Positions 25,790-37,716 are shown, numbered from the stretch's first letter. The stretch: DNA of 64,000 bases from Deltaproteobacteria bacterium (GCA_026129095.1 JAHCIT010000006.1:195611-259610); one strand, 5' to 3'. Translations and numbers: made by a program. The notes: generated by a model not told the origin, from the sequence alone.

Positions 25790-26862
25790 TTGTCACCCAC
25801 CCGCCGCATGGCCAGCCCGACCGATACGGACATCTGGGCCGCATCCCGTTCCAGAGCCGCAGCGTCAAACTCCTTTTCGGAGTAGATGATGGAGTTAAAG
25901 GGATTCACAAATTCACAAGGGATGCTGAGGCGCTCCTGCAGGAGACGAACCAGCCCCGGAGTCTGCGAAGCGCCGCCCGACAGGTATATCTTGGAAATGG
26001 TCTCGTCAGTCGCCTGTCCAATGAAGTAGTCCACTGACTTCTGGATTTCCGTCACGATCTGCTCGCCAACGCCGGCAATGATCGACTCTACTTCCTGGGG
26101 GATCACCTCGTCAGAGGCCTCATCCGCCCGCTTGCCGATCTTGAAGGCCTCGGCCTCGGAATAAGAGACATTAAGCTGCTTCTGGATCTCCTCGGTGAGA
26201 AGATTGCCGCCGATTGCCGCGTCACGCGTAAAAACGCTGCGGCCGGACTTGAGAACGTTCAGATTCGTCACGGCCGCCCCCACGTCCACCAGCGCGACGA
26301 TCTCGCCTTCGGCCAACTCGTAGTTGGCGCAGAACATGTTCTCGATCGAAAACGCATCGTGCTCGACCACCTCGCAGGCATAGCCCGCCTCGGCAATTAC
26401 CGTTGCGTAGTCATTCACCATGTCCCGCTTGGCAGCGACCAGAAGCACGTCCATCTTGCCCTGTGAATCGGCTTCCTTGCTCAGTATCTCAAAGTCGATG
26501 TTCACGTCGTTGATATCAAACGGGACGTACTGTTCGGCCTCGAACTGGATTGACTCACGGAGAGTTTCCGCAGTCATGAACGGCACCTGGATGATCTTGA
26601 TGATAACGGAGTTGCCGGAAATCGAGGTGGCACAACCCTTCAGCTTAGGCTTGATCTCGGCCAGAAGCTCAGTGATCACTTCGCTCACGGCAGCACCGTT
26701 CATGATCGCCCCGTCGACAATACATTCGGATGGAAGCTCCCGGACGCCGTACTTGACCAGCTTCCAGCCCTTCTTGGCCGGTTTCAGCACACAGGCCTTC
26801 ACCGAGTGCGACCCGATATCCAGGCCGATCAGCCGCTTTTCGCCGCCAAACAAGCTGATCAC
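25786..26862 (-). CDS. pilM: Type IV pilus assembly ATPase-fold protein PilM
   Basis: A 358-residue actin-like (FtsA/Hsp70-fold) cytosolic protein that forms the inner ring under PilNO. It shows LIGLDIGSHSVKACVLKPAKKG at the N-terminus (phosphate-1 motif), IIKIIQVPFMTAETLRESI, VPFDINDVNIDFEIL, GEIVALVDVGAAVTNLNVL (second phosphate motif) and ISKIYLSGGASQTPGL (adenosine motif). All are diagnostic of the PilM group. It is the second gene of the unit that begins with the XRE-type regulator, 36 bp downstream of it. Confidence 0.96.
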   Translation of the reverse strand: MISLFGGEKRLIGLDIGSHSVKACVLKPAKKGWKLVKYGVRELPSECIVDGAIMNGAAVSEVITELLAEIKPKLKGCATSISGNSVIIKIIQVPFMTAETLRESIQFEAEQYVPFDINDVNIDFEILSKEADSQGKMDVLLVAAKRDMVNDYATVIAEAGYACEVVEHDAFSIENMFCANYELAEGEIVALVDVGAAVTNLNVLKSGRSVFTRDAAIGGNLLTEEIQKQLNVSYSEAEAFKIGKRADEASDEVIPQEVESIIAGVGEQIVTEIQKSVDYFIGQATDETISKIYLSGGASQTPGLVRLLQERLSIPCEFVNPFNSIIYSEKEFDAAALERDAAQMSVSVGLAMRRVGDK

Positions 26863-26898
26863 GGTGTCATTACCTCCACGCTCGTTCCAGCCGCCATC

Positions 26899-27165
26899 TC
26901 AGGCCGCATCTTCCTGGTCCGCGAACACCTTGTGGCGTTCAGTGAGTTTCAGGCCAAGTGCAAGAATTACCTTGCGCTTGGTATCCATGCGGCAGTCGTG
27001 TCCCGCTTCGATACGGTCAATTGTAAGCGAACTGACACCCGCTCGGCGAGCCAGTTCCGCCTTTGACATCAGCAACGCTTCCCGCAACTTGCGAACATTG
27101 TTGCGGGAAAACGGAAACTTGTGACGGGAGGGCTCGCCCCCCAGGGCGCTATTTACTTGAGACAT
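26899..27165 (-). CDS. XRE-family helix-turn-helix regulator, first gene of the pil unit
   Basis: An 88-residue protein, mostly a single lambda-repressor-like domain: VRKLREALLMSKAELARRAGVSSLTIDRIEAGHDCRMDTKRKV contains helices 2-3 (KAELARRAGVSSLTIDRIE) of the Cro/C1 fold. Flanking tails are short and no other domain is present. It lies 36 bp upstream of pilM on the same strand. The promoter region directly in front of it contains GTGAAT/ATTCAC symmetric sites overlapping a near-consensus promoter, so control of its own operon, and hence of pilMNOPQ, is likely. Direct proof would need binding data. Confidence 0.85.
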   Translation of the reverse strand: MSQVNSALGGEPSRHKFPFSRNNVRKLREALLMSKAELARRAGVSSLTIDRIEAGHDCRMDTKRKVILALGLKLTERHKVFADQEDAA

Positions 27166-27216
27166 AGCTGCGCTCTGCTTTACTCGTTATCCGAGAAAGG
27201 TGTGGGGGGAAGGTGA

Positions 27217-27236
27217 GTGAATTATGAATCATTCAC
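27217..27236. promoter_or_regulatory. GTGAAT-N8-ATTCAC inverted repeat over the pil promoter
   Basis: GTGAATtatgaatcATTCAC forms six-base perfect arms around eight bases, and inside it TGAATCATTCA is itself an odd-centred palindrome. It overlaps the -10 box and spacer of the promoter at 27221-27248. A second half-site (GTGAAT) is at 27269-27274 and a fourth (ATTCAC) at 27315-27320. This looks like an operator; the XRE-type regulator encoded next to it is the natural candidate. Confidence 0.62.
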
Positions 27237-27248
27237 GGGAACTGTCAA
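27221..27248 (-). promoter_or_regulatory. Promoter for the XRE-pilMNOPQ unit
   Basis: On the minus strand TTGACA (27248-27243) and CATAAT (27226-27221) are separated by 16 bases. That is a consensus -35 box and a five-of-six -10 box, 56 bp before the regulator's start. The spacer and -10 lie inside the symmetric element at 27217-27236, so a bound protein would block transcription. Confidence 0.65.
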
Positions 27249-27268
27249 GAAAAGAAATGCCTTTGACC

Positions 27269-27296
27269 GTGAATTTCGCACTTAAAGAAGTATAAT
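27269..27296 (+). promoter_or_regulatory. Candidate promoter toward the TPR gene
   Basis: A perfect TATAAT at 27291-27296 lies on the plus strand. The -35 position 16 bases upstream reads GTGAAT, a poor consensus match that coincides with one of the repeated half-sites. It would give a leader of about 190 bases before the TPR gene. A bound regulator there could compete with, or replace, -35 contacts. Confidence 0.35.
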
Positions 27297-27490
27297 TATC
27301 TATAGTTTACCCTCATTCACATATATAAATGACAAGAAAACAAACCGAAAAAATACGTTTAATATCAACAAGTTAAACCTTATCAGACATCGCGAGTGAA
27401 CCGCCAATGAGAGTTAATAACCCCCTGAATCGCACCGGATTATTTTTTGAGATAATGCGAAAGTTGTCCTCACATCTCCAGTAAGGAAAT

Positions 27491-29512
27491 ATGCCCTCCG
27501 TGAACACAAGAATACTCTGGATCGGGCTCTCTGGCCTTCTGCTCCTGCTGATAGCGGGCACCTTGCTCATGCTGGGCACCACTGATGACGAGACCGGCAG
27601 CAAATCTTCCAGCGCCCGGACCGCGGAAGAACAGGAGGCCGGCCGCGGCCCTGCCAGCCGCTCCAGCCGTGGCCCTGCCTATCGCGGCGAACTTCCGGGG
27701 GGGGCCCGGCCGGGAGGTTTTTCAGCAACTGGTCCAGCAGAAACCGATGCCCGGATGGTCTACGAGACTGCCATGCAGACGTGCCAGACCGTCGTTCAGA
27801 ATGAACGGTCGGCATTCGTCCCCGACTGCAATCTTGAAAATGCGATTCGCCCCCGCGGAGACATGGCCAGCGCGAGCGTGGCCATCCAGCGCGCGTTAGA
27901 TCTGCATCCGGACAGTGCAGATGCCCAGCGGTGCAAGGGGGAACTGCTCCGACTGCAGGGCGACATCAATGGCGCCACCGGCCTGCTGGAAGAATCTGCG
28001 CGGAGCAACCCCTCGGATCCCGCCACGTTCCAGAGCCTTGGGGAGGCGCTTTCAAAACAGGGCCGCACCGATGAGGCGCTGGATGCATTCCGCCGGGCAG
28101 CCCGTCTGGATTCCCGAAACCCCGAGCCGGAGCTGGCCCAGGCGCGGCTGCTTCAAATGCTGCGTCAGCATGCGGAGGCCGAAGAAGCCTTCCAGAGGGC
28201 GCTGGATCTCGATCCCGAATCGGCCGAGGCACTAAACGGATTGGCCGCCATCTCCATGGCAGGTGGCAAGCCCCAGGTCGCACTGGATTACCTCTTCAAG
28301 GCAATAGACGCGAAGCCCGACAACCCCGATGCCTACAGCAATATCCGTAAACATGGACTTTACGCTCCGGCACGAAGACGGCTGGATACGCTTGCAACCC
28401 TGCTTCGTGAGGCCGCCGCCAAAAACCCCGGCGATGCAGATGCCCAGCATCGCCTCGGACGGGTTCTTCTTGTCCAGGATAAACGCGAAGAAGCGGTAGC
28501 CCATCTCAGGAAATCTGTTGAGCTGGCTCCAAACTTCGCCTGTGCATATGTAAATCTCGGTTCCGCCTTGCTCGCTGCCGGCAAATCCGGCGATGCCATG
28601 GAGATATATCGCAAGGCGGCCGAGATGGATCCCTCCATCGCCGAACGTTATCCCGAAATGCAGCGGATGCTCACCCATCAGGAAACCCGCGAAGACAAGC
28701 TGGCCGAGGCACGCCGGAAAGCCGAGGCAAGCCCTGGAGACCCCGCCATCCAGAACGAGCTGGGCCTTGCCCTGCGGGCGGCCGGAAAGTTTGACGAAGC
28801 GATGGACGCGTTCCGGAAAGCAGTCGAACTGGATCCAAAGAATATCGGCGCACAGAACAACCTCGGCAATGCACTCCTCAGCAAAGGCAAATTCGCCGAT
28901 GCAGAAGCTGCCTTCCGGGCTGCCATCGAAGCCGATCCCCGGAACGTCGAGGCGCTCGCCAACTTGGGCAAGACATACAACATCCTCGGTAAACGGGCTG
29001 AAGCCGAAGAGGCGTTCCGGAATGCACTCAATAACGACCCCACCAATGGCTCTGCGCTCGCCGGGCTTGCTGATGCCCAGCGTGCCAGCGGCAAGCTGGG
29101 TGATGCCGTGGAATCCTACCGGGCCGCAATCCAGAACAATGCCAATGATCTCAGCTCACGCTTCAATCTTGGCAATACGCTGGACCAGATGGGCAACTTC
29201 AACGAAGCGGTGCGCGAATGGAACTCCCTGATCGAGAAACATCCGAACTTCGCTGAAGGATACTCTGCCCTCGGACAAAGCCTCGAAAAACAGGGCAACT
29301 ACCGGGAAGCGATCGACGCCTACCGCCGGGCGATCGAACTCCGTCCTTCGAACCCCTATAACTACCGGAATCTGGGTTCTGCCTTGGCTGGCCAGGGTCA
29401 GACCGCTGAAGCCCGCGAAATGTTTGAGCGTTATGTGAAGTTTGCGCCCAATGAAACGGCCGAAACACAGCGGCGCAGGGAAGTGGAAAGGATACTGGGT
29501 GGAGGGCAGTGA
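27491..29512 (+). CDS. Membrane-anchored tetratricopeptide-repeat protein
   Basis: A 673-residue protein with an N-terminal signal anchor (ILWIGLSGLLLLLIAGTLLML), a low-complexity Ser/Arg/Gly/Pro linker (about 35-80), then roughly ten or more TPR units across residues 110-670. Individual units read like SDPATFQSLGEALSKQGRTD, KNIGAQNNLGNALLSKGKFA and RNVEALANLGKTYNILGKR with the expected A/G/A/P spacing. TPR arrays scaffold protein complexes. Its position divergent from pilMNOPQ, sharing the regulatory region, suggests an envelope role linked to pili, but this is context only. AAGGA lies four bases before the ATG. Confidence 0.85.
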   Translation: MPSVNTRILWIGLSGLLLLLIAGTLLMLGTTDDETGSKSSSARTAEEQEAGRGPASRSSRGPAYRGELPGGARPGGFSATGPAETDARMVYETAMQTCQTVVQNERSAFVPDCNLENAIRPRGDMASASVAIQRALDLHPDSADAQRCKGELLRLQGDINGATGLLEESARSNPSDPATFQSLGEALSKQGRTDEALDAFRRAARLDSRNPEPELAQARLLQMLRQHAEAEEAFQRALDLDPESAEALNGLAAISMAGGKPQVALDYLFKAIDAKPDNPDAYSNIRKHGLYAPARRRLDTLATLLREAAAKNPGDADAQHRLGRVLLVQDKREEAVAHLRKSVELAPNFACAYVNLGSALLAAGKSGDAMEIYRKAAEMDPSIAERYPEMQRMLTHQETREDKLAEARRKAEASPGDPAIQNELGLALRAAGKFDEAMDAFRKAVELDPKNIGAQNNLGNALLSKGKFADAEAAFRAAIEADPRNVEALANLGKTYNILGKRAEAEEAFRNALNNDPTNGSALAGLADAQRASGKLGDAVESYRAAIQNNANDLSSRFNLGNTLDQMGNFNEAVREWNSLIEKHPNFAEGYSALGQSLEKQGNYREAIDAYRRAIELRPSNPYNYRNLGSALAGQGQTAEAREMFERYVKFAPNETAETQRRREVERILGGGQ

Positions 29513-29608
29513 AACCGCACGCTGCATTCGGGACTTCAGCTTCCGGTGAAGCATGGACTTTCCAGCAGTCAGCCGGTTCGCCGGGATTACCGGGTCATGC
29601 TGCTGCGG

Positions 29609-30076
29609 CTACTCTCCTCCACTGCCTCCAAAGGACAGCGGAAACACGGCCTTGGTCTCGCCTTTGGGAATCGGCTGGAACTTTGCCTTACCGGCCTTGG
29701 CAATAATTTCCTTCTCGAATTCCGGGTATTTGGAGAAATCGGACTCGGTAATCTTCACGTCCTTGACCGAACCGGCCGGAAGAATCGCGAACTCAAGGAT
29801 CAGTCCGCCCTCGCCGGCCTTGCCCTCCGGCACGTGACGCTTGTGCGCGGCCTTGAAGAGCGGCGTGTAACGCCGCATCACGGCGTTGACCGTGGCAAAC
29901 CCGCGAAGCTCGTGGCTTGCACCCTCCCCCGACACGCCCGGTTTTTTGCGGTTCGAGGCATTTTTTGCCGTCGGCCGGGGTTTTTCCGGACGCCCTTCGT
30001 CCTGCGCCCGAAGGGCAGCCGGGGCCGCCAGAAAACAGATTACAGCAACTACATTCAGAAAGCGTGCGATATTCAT
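29609..30076 (-). CDS. AgmX/PglI C-terminal-type (TonB-like) secreted protein
   Basis: A 155-residue protein with a signal peptide (ARFLNVVAVICFLAAPAALRAQ), a basic Lys/Pro-rich linker, and a C-terminal domain. That domain runs VNAVMRRYTPLFKAAHKRHV, GGLILEFAILPAGSVKDVKI, a helix (FEKEIIAKAGKAKFQPIP) and a final strand (TKAVFPLSFG). This order matches the AgmX/PglI C-terminal domain known from gliding-motility and TonB-like proteins. The usual Cys pair is missing. It stands alone here with a periplasmic location. It converges with the TPR gene across 96 bp and is followed on the same strand by nothing in the same unit. Confidence 0.72.
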   Translation of the reverse strand: MNIARFLNVVAVICFLAAPAALRAQDEGRPEKPRPTAKNASNRKKPGVSGEGASHELRGFATVNAVMRRYTPLFKAAHKRHVPEGKAGEGGLILEFAILPAGSVKDVKITESDFSKYPEFEKEIIAKAGKAKFQPIPKGETKAVFPLSFGGSGGE

Positions 30077-30122
30077 GGCGGGGCAAGTTAGCGCGGATGG
30101 CGCATGAGGGGAAGTAATGCGC

Positions 30123-33005
<2,883 letters not shown>

Positions 33006-33061
33006 GGGACGTTGGGTTAGCCCATTGCGGCGGGGGCGCCAACTGGAGCAAACTTGCGCCC

Positions 33062-33811
33062 CTAGAACAGCTTGTCGGCGAACCACCCGGTCACGTAGCC
33101 AAGCCGGGGAAGAATATGGGTAAGCCAAACCAAGGTGTCGTGGAGAAGCACGATCCCGAGATAGCAAATGGCGAGGACGGCAAATGCCCGCCGGGGCATT
33201 TCGTCCCAGACGAACTTTTCCTTACCCATGAGAATGGACACGAACGGGAACCAGTGAACCCGTTTCTGGTACGTGTCGAACTCCTCACCCCATTGTGCCC
33301 GGACGCTCGGAGTCTCAAATACCCAGACACCGATAATGTTGTATGCCAAAAGCCCTACTGACCAGATGAGTGCGGCCGCATTTCCGAACACCAGTGTCTT
33401 GGCAACCAGGCACAAGAAAACCGCCACATAGAGAGGGTGCCGGGTGATCCGGTACATCCCCGACTGAATAAGGGTAAACTTTTCCGGAGGCCGGCCAAGC
33501 CCCCAGAATGACCGGCCCATCGGCGCCACTCCGGCAAGAAAGAACATGACCAGCCCCATCAGGATATAGATAAGGGGTTTGAACCAGGGTTCACCCCGGA
33601 AGTTCCAGAGCTGCGCGGTCTCCGGTCCCTTCTGGACGAGATACAGGATCGAGGCTCCGAACAGGAAGATGACTCCGAAATTGTAGAAAAACCGGTATCC
33701 GACCCACCCCATCAGCGGTTCCAACCGGCTCTTGATGAACGGCCGGGGCCATAAACTCGACCAGACGGAGAACCCCAGGACATGGAGCGCCATCCCGAGA
33801 TAGGGGTTCAT
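33062..33811 (-). CDS. NnrU-family integral membrane protein (ICMT-like)
   Basis: A 249-residue protein with about six hydrophobic segments. The signature [17 protein letters not shown] and the later [28 protein letters not shown] are the SAM-binding loop and C-terminal motif of the isoprenylcysteine methyltransferase-like/NnrU group. Members methylate small lipophilic or thiol compounds or have unknown roles. No partner gene here reveals the substrate. It precedes uvrA on the minus strand. The start at ATG 33811 has no strong ribosome site. Confidence 0.82.
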   Translation of the reverse strand: MNPYLGMALHVLGFSVWSSLWPRPFIKSRLEPLMGWVGYRFFYNFGVIFLFGASILYLVQKGPETAQLWNFRGEPWFKPLIYILMGLVMFFLAGVAPMGRSFWGLGRPPEKFTLIQSGMYRITRHPLYVAVFLCLVAKTLVFGNAAALIWSVGLLAYNIIGVWVFETPSVRAQWGEEFDTYQKRVHWFPFVSILMGKEKFVWDEMPRRAFAVLAICYLGIVLLHDTLVWLTHILPRLGYVTGWFADKLF

Positions 33812-34171
33812 GGCAGTGTCGGCGGCGATGGAATCCAGCTTGGGCTCCTTGGAAACGGCTGGCCCTTCCGGGCCTGAGGTCCTGAGCAGTGGCGACTCTA
33901 GCCGATTTCCAGCCTGTAGATAGAGGTGAACAAACCTTCATCCACCCAAGGGGCCAAATTCGTTGACTTGTGCAGAGGCTTGTCGTTTAGTGGAGACGCA
34001 GGGGTTGCGGCAACGCGCCCGTATCCGGACGACGGATGCAGGCGAGGGCATGACAGCCGCCAAGGTCGTCTTTTCTGGCCGTGTGGCGGCACAGAACTAT
34101 CTCTCTTGCAGCAAGAAACCAGCATCGTCCGTCTCATCACGACACCTTCAGCCGCGGGTGACCTGTCACTC
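33812..34171. other. Divergent intergenic region before the tol operon
   Basis: A 360-bp stretch between the NnrU gene and the likely tolQ start. An open frame continues upstream of tolQ to an ATG at 33926 but its residues (DDGCRRGHDSRQGRLF and so on) are not TolQ-like. It holds one plausible promoter (33963-33991). I see nothing else recognisable. Confidence 0.6.
33963..33991 (+). promoter_or_regulatory. Candidate promoter of the tolQRAB operon
   Basis: TTGACT at 33963-33968 and TTTAGT at 33986-33991 are separated by exactly 17 bases, about 180 bp before tolQ. The -35 box is near-consensus; the -10 box matches in four of six positions. Confidence 0.45.
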
Positions 34172-34843
34172 ATGGATCTCGTTTCCGGCAGCACCGGTGT
34201 CGGCATTTTCGTACTGCTGATGCTGCTCGGCATCTCGGTCGTCTCCTGGGGAATCATTTTCCTCAAATGGCGCCAGATCCAGAGCGCCCGGCGCGATACC
34301 GCCAGTTTCATAGACCTGTTCTGGAAAGTCCGCGACCTAGACCGCCTGGGGCAGGCAATACAGGCGGGCGAGACCGGCGGTCCGGCGGCCCGTGTATTCA
34401 AGGCGGGCTATGGAGAACTTCTGTCTATGGGCGTCGGCGACGAAACCTCGCCCGCTGCCAAATCTCCGCAATGGTCGCCAAATCTGGAGCGCGCCCTGCA
34501 GCGGGCATTGAACGCCGAACAGACACGCCTCGAAAGCCTGCTGATTTTCCTCGCCACCGCCGGCAGCGCGTCACCGTTTATCGGCCTGTTCGGGACTGTC
34601 TGGGGGATCATGGCCAGCTTCCACGCCATCGGACAGCTCAAGTCCGCGGACCTTGCCGTCGTTGCACCCGGTATCGCCGAGGCACTCATCGCCACCGCCG
34701 TGGGCCTGTTCGCTGCCATACCGGCAGTGATCGCCTACAACTTCCTGGGAACGAAGGTCCGGGTCCTGATGCGTGACCTGAACGGTTTCGGGGCCGATCT
34801 TCTCAACGCTATCCAGCGCCATTTCATCCGGAAGGGAAACTGA
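34172..34843 (+). CDS. tolQ: Tol-Pal system protein TolQ
   Basis: About 223 residues with three membrane segments: VGIFVLLMLLGISVVSWGII at the N-terminus, then LLIFLATAGSASPFIGLFGTVWGIM and LIATAVGLFAAIPAVIAYNF. The Pro/Gly motifs of the last two (PFIGLFGTVWG, GLFAAIPA) are typical of TolQ/ExbB/MotA proton-channel subunits. With TolR it harvests proton motive force to pull TolA and coordinate outer-membrane constriction at division. I chose ATG 34172 (MDLVSGSTGVG) because the family homology starts there. Its stop overlaps the tolR ATG by one base. Confidence 0.94.
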   Translation: MDLVSGSTGVGIFVLLMLLGISVVSWGIIFLKWRQIQSARRDTASFIDLFWKVRDLDRLGQAIQAGETGGPAARVFKAGYGELLSMGVGDETSPAAKSPQWSPNLERALQRALNAEQTRLESLLIFLATAGSASPFIGLFGTVWGIMASFHAIGQLKSADLAVVAPGIAEALIATAVGLFAAIPAVIAYNFLGTKVRVLMRDLNGFGADLLNAIQRHFIRKGN

Positions 34844-35280
34844 TGGCGTTCGGCAGCACAGGCGGCAGTGACCAGGGCCCCATGAGCGATATCAACGTGA
34901 CACCGCTGGTGGATGTCATGCTCGTCCTGCTGGTCATCTTCATGGTGACGGTACCGGCCCTGGTGGGTGGCGTCAGGGTAGACCTGCCCAAGACCCGTGA
35001 GGCGACACCGGCAGCAGCGAAAGACGCAATCATTGTGTCTGTTACCCGCGGCGGCGAAGTATTCCTTGGACGCGAAAGCATCCGGCCCGACGGGCTGGCC
35101 GCCCATATCCGGACCCGCATGGGAAAAAGCCCCGGCCTCGACCCCACCGTTTATCTTCGTGCCGACCAGCGGACCCCATACGGCGAAGTCGTGAAACTGA
35201 TGGCCATGCTTCGGGCCAACGGCATCTCCCGGCTCTCGCTCATCACCGAGCCCGAGCAACTGGAAGGACCACCCCGGTAA
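34843..35280 (+). CDS. tolR: Tol-Pal system protein TolR
   Basis: A 145-residue ExbD/TolR protein: short cytosolic N-terminus, one membrane segment with the functional Asp in INVTPLVDVMLVLLVIFMVT (the NVTPLVDVMLVLL signature), and a periplasmic domain. The membrane Asp is the proton-conducting residue. It starts at ATG 34843, overlapping the TGA of tolQ (TGATG), after GGAAGGG. Confidence 0.95.
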   Translation: MAFGSTGGSDQGPMSDINVTPLVDVMLVLLVIFMVTVPALVGGVRVDLPKTREATPAAAKDAIIVSVTRGGEVFLGRESIRPDGLAAHIRTRMGKSPGLDPTVYLRADQRTPYGEVVKLMAMLRANGISRLSLITEPEQLEGPPR

Positions 35281-35281
35281 G

Positions 35282-36271
35282 ATGGCATCCGCCGCAGCCA
35301 GTACATTGGATGACGAGAGAGGCCTTGCCCGGTTTCTCACCGTCTCGGCCGCCGTTCATGCCGGAGCCATCCTGCTCGCACTGTTCAACCCCTGGAGCGA
35401 ATACGGCACAGGAGCCCTAGCTATTCCAGCCGGTGATACGGTGGAAGTAACCCTGACTGGCGTGCCGCCACTGCCGGCACCAGTACCGCGGGCGAGCGGC
35501 CCGGCCAGCGCCCTGCCCGGTCCGCCTCCACCTGCTCCGCCGCCACCCAAAACAGAAGCCGCCATTGCGCCCAGATCCGAGCCTCCTTCGGTAGACCAGG
35601 CTGCTATACCGCTCGAAACAAAATCCCGGTCACTTGAGGACCGCAAGCGGCTCGAAAAGGCCGAGCAAAGCCAGAAATCCAAGGCAGCCGCCGTGCCGGC
35701 ACCCAAGACTCCAGAACTGAAAACGGCACCCACCGGCCCGGCAGAAACGCCGGAGAAATCCGCACGGTCAGAGCTGGAAGAGAAGCTCCGGCGGCAACTG
35801 GAAGAAGCCCGGCAAGCTATCGCCAAGGCAAAAGAGTACGGAACCGGTGGGAGCACGAACACCGTGGGCACGACACCGGCAGAACAATCACCCCAGTCAC
35901 CCGGCCCAGCCGGAACGGGCGCATCTGCCGGGGTGCAGTCGGGGCGATCGGGCAGTTCGCTGCTCGCCTCCGCAGACCGGGTGCAGCAGGGCATGTTTGA
36001 CAGCTACCGGGCACAAATCATCGCTGCTGTCCGCGACAACTGGGATGTTCCGGCCTCGGTGAAAGGGTTGACCCTTGAGGCTGTCTTCCGGATCGAGCTT
36101 TCGCCCGACGGTGATGTGGCTGCCTCCCGGCTGGTCAAGAGTTCAGGAAACCGCGTATTCGACGACGCCGTTTCACGTGCCGTGGCCCGGGTAACGAACG
36201 TCGGCATTCCACCCGCCGGTTTCCCCAGATCCGTCAACATTGTCTTCGACAACCGCTCACTGGACCAGTAG
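35282..36271 (+). CDS. tolA: TolA/TonB-like energy-transducing protein
   Basis: A 329-residue protein with a single N-terminal membrane segment (RFLTVSAAVHAGAILLALFN), a Pro-rich stretch (PPPPAPPPPKTEA), a long charged Ala/Lys/Glu helical region (about 120-190), a Gly/Ser/Thr-rich spacer, and a C-terminal TonB/TolA fold. That fold runs DSYRAQIIAAVRDNWDVP, LEAVFRIELSPDGDVAASRLVKSSG and VFDDAVSRAVARV. The order fits TolA better than TonB. It bridges the inner-membrane TolQR motor to TolB/Pal. It begins one base after the tolR stop. Confidence 0.9.
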   Translation: MASAAASTLDDERGLARFLTVSAAVHAGAILLALFNPWSEYGTGALAIPAGDTVEVTLTGVPPLPAPVPRASGPASALPGPPPPAPPPPKTEAAIAPRSEPPSVDQAAIPLETKSRSLEDRKRLEKAEQSQKSKAAAVPAPKTPELKTAPTGPAETPEKSARSELEEKLRRQLEEARQAIAKAKEYGTGGSTNTVGTTPAEQSPQSPGPAGTGASAGVQSGRSGSSLLASADRVQQGMFDSYRAQIIAAVRDNWDVPASVKGLTLEAVFRIELSPDGDVAASRLVKSSGNRVFDDAVSRAVARVTNVGIPPAGFPRSVNIVFDNRSLDQ

Positions 36272-37579
36272 ATGATGCAAAATACCGCAGCCGGACTGCT
36301 TTTCCTGCTCCTCCTTTTGTACCCGCTTGCCTCCTTCGCGCAGGACGAGGAAACGATCCGGGTGTTCCGCCCCGGATTCAGACGAATCGGAATAGCCGTC
36401 GTGGATTTCACGACCGAGGACGTACCGGCTGAAATGGGCCGCCAGATCACCCAGGTAATCCGGGATGACCTCGAATGGAGCGAGTTTTTCCGGGTACTCC
36501 CTGCCGACAAACATCCGAAAGGCATGGGAGGGCCGTTGCCCGATGAGCAAAACTTTGCGGCATGGAAGCCCACCGGCGTCACGGCCTATATTCGCGGCAT
36601 TGTCCGGGCCGATGAAGGCGAACGGGTGACCGTGGAAGCCCGGCTTTATGACGTCCGGCTGGAACAGTTCCGGACCGGCAAGCGGTATAACGCCCACGCC
36701 CGGAATCTCCGGCAGCTCGCCCACCGGTTTTCGAATGCCGTCACCGAGGATCTCGCGGGAGTCGAAGGTATCTACACGACCAAGCTGGCCTTTATCTCGG
36801 ACGAGACTGGATTACGCGAGCTGTTCCTCATGGATATTGACGGGCACAACCGGGAACAGATCACCCGGAACCGGTCGATTGCCGCCTCCCCGCGGTGGAC
36901 CCCCGATGGCAAGGCCATCATGCTGGTATCCTACCGGCGCGGACGGCCTGACCTGTACAGGCTCGACCTGTTTGCACGCGTCCTGGACCTGTTCTGGGAC
37001 CGGGGGGAACTGAACCAAGGGGGAATCTGGTCCCCGGATGGGAAGCGGGCCCTCGTGTCCCAGTCGTCTGGGTCAAATTCGCAGATTTACCTGATCGAGG
37101 ATGACGGAAACCGGGTCCGGCAACTCACCACCGGGGCCGGACTCAACCTTTCCCCTACCTGGTCCCCGGACGGTGAGCGGATTGCGTTTGTTTCCGATCG
37201 GGCGGGTTCCCCGCAGATATATCTCATGGACTCGAATGGAAATGGCGTTCGGCGGCTCACAACCTATGGGAATTACAATACTTCTCCCGCCTGGAGCCCC
37301 CGGGGCGACCGGATCGCCTTCGTCCGGCGGGAATCCCGCGGGTTCAACGTCTATGTGGTGGGGACCGACGGACGGGACGAGGTGCTGATCTCCAAGGAAG
37401 GCGGTGCCAACGAAGACCCTACCTGGTCACCCCGCGGGGATTTTCTTGTCTACGCGTCGAAGCGAGCGAAGAATTACGACCTGATCCTCAGTGATGCCTT
37501 CGGGGAAAAACGCCGGATGCTGACGAGAACCCCCGCTAACGAAATCCAGCCCGCCTGGTCCCCCCGGGATGTCCCGTGA
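36272..37579 (+). CDS. tolB: Tol-Pal system beta-propeller protein TolB
   Basis: A 435-residue periplasmic protein. A signal peptide (AAGLLFLLLLLYPLASFAQ) is followed by the N-terminal domain with FRRIGIAVVDF and ITQVIRDDLEWSEFFRVL. A six-bladed propeller follows with recurring WSPDG/WSPRG turns (ASPRWTPDGK, LSPTWSPDGERIAFVSDR, TSPAWSPRGDRIAFV, EDPTWSPRGDFLVY). It relays between TolA and Pal. It begins immediately after the tolA stop (TAGATGATG), with a second ATG at the next codon. A 137-bp gap precedes pal. Confidence 0.96.
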   Translation: MMQNTAAGLLFLLLLLYPLASFAQDEETIRVFRPGFRRIGIAVVDFTTEDVPAEMGRQITQVIRDDLEWSEFFRVLPADKHPKGMGGPLPDEQNFAAWKPTGVTAYIRGIVRADEGERVTVEARLYDVRLEQFRTGKRYNAHARNLRQLAHRFSNAVTEDLAGVEGIYTTKLAFISDETGLRELFLMDIDGHNREQITRNRSIAASPRWTPDGKAIMLVSYRRGRPDLYRLDLFARVLDLFWDRGELNQGGIWSPDGKRALVSQSSGSNSQIYLIEDDGNRVRQLTTGAGLNLSPTWSPDGERIAFVSDRAGSPQIYLMDSNGNGVRRLTTYGNYNTSPAWSPRGDRIAFVRRESRGFNVYVVGTDGRDEVLISKEGGANEDPTWSPRGDFLVYASKRAKNYDLILSDAFGEKRRMLTRTPANEIQPAWSPRDVP

Positions 37580-37716
37580 CCCCGCAAATGGCCCCTGCTG
37601 GCTGTCAAAACCATTAAAACGGCGAAATGTGCTTCAGTTCACACATTAACTGTGGTACACGCGATATGCAGTCAGCACACATGTCTACAGTGCTGCGCTG
37701 AAGGAGCTTTCGAACA

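Larger units (their letters stand above)
27166..27490. other. AT-rich divergent intergenic region between the pil unit and the TPR gene
   Basis: A 325-bp stretch without a credible gene, far richer in A+T than its surroundings. It carries the minus-strand promoter for the pil unit, a perfect TATAAT on the plus strand at 27291-27296, and four GTGAAT/ATTCAC hexamers (27217, 27231, 27269, 27315). Farther right is mixed A/T-rich sequence leading to the ribosome site (AAGGA) of the TPR gene. Confidence 0.7.

Noticed and set aside
33926-34171. Extended N-terminus for TolQ
   Set aside because: The open frame continues upstream but its residues lack TolQ character and no ribosome site precedes the ATG at 33926.
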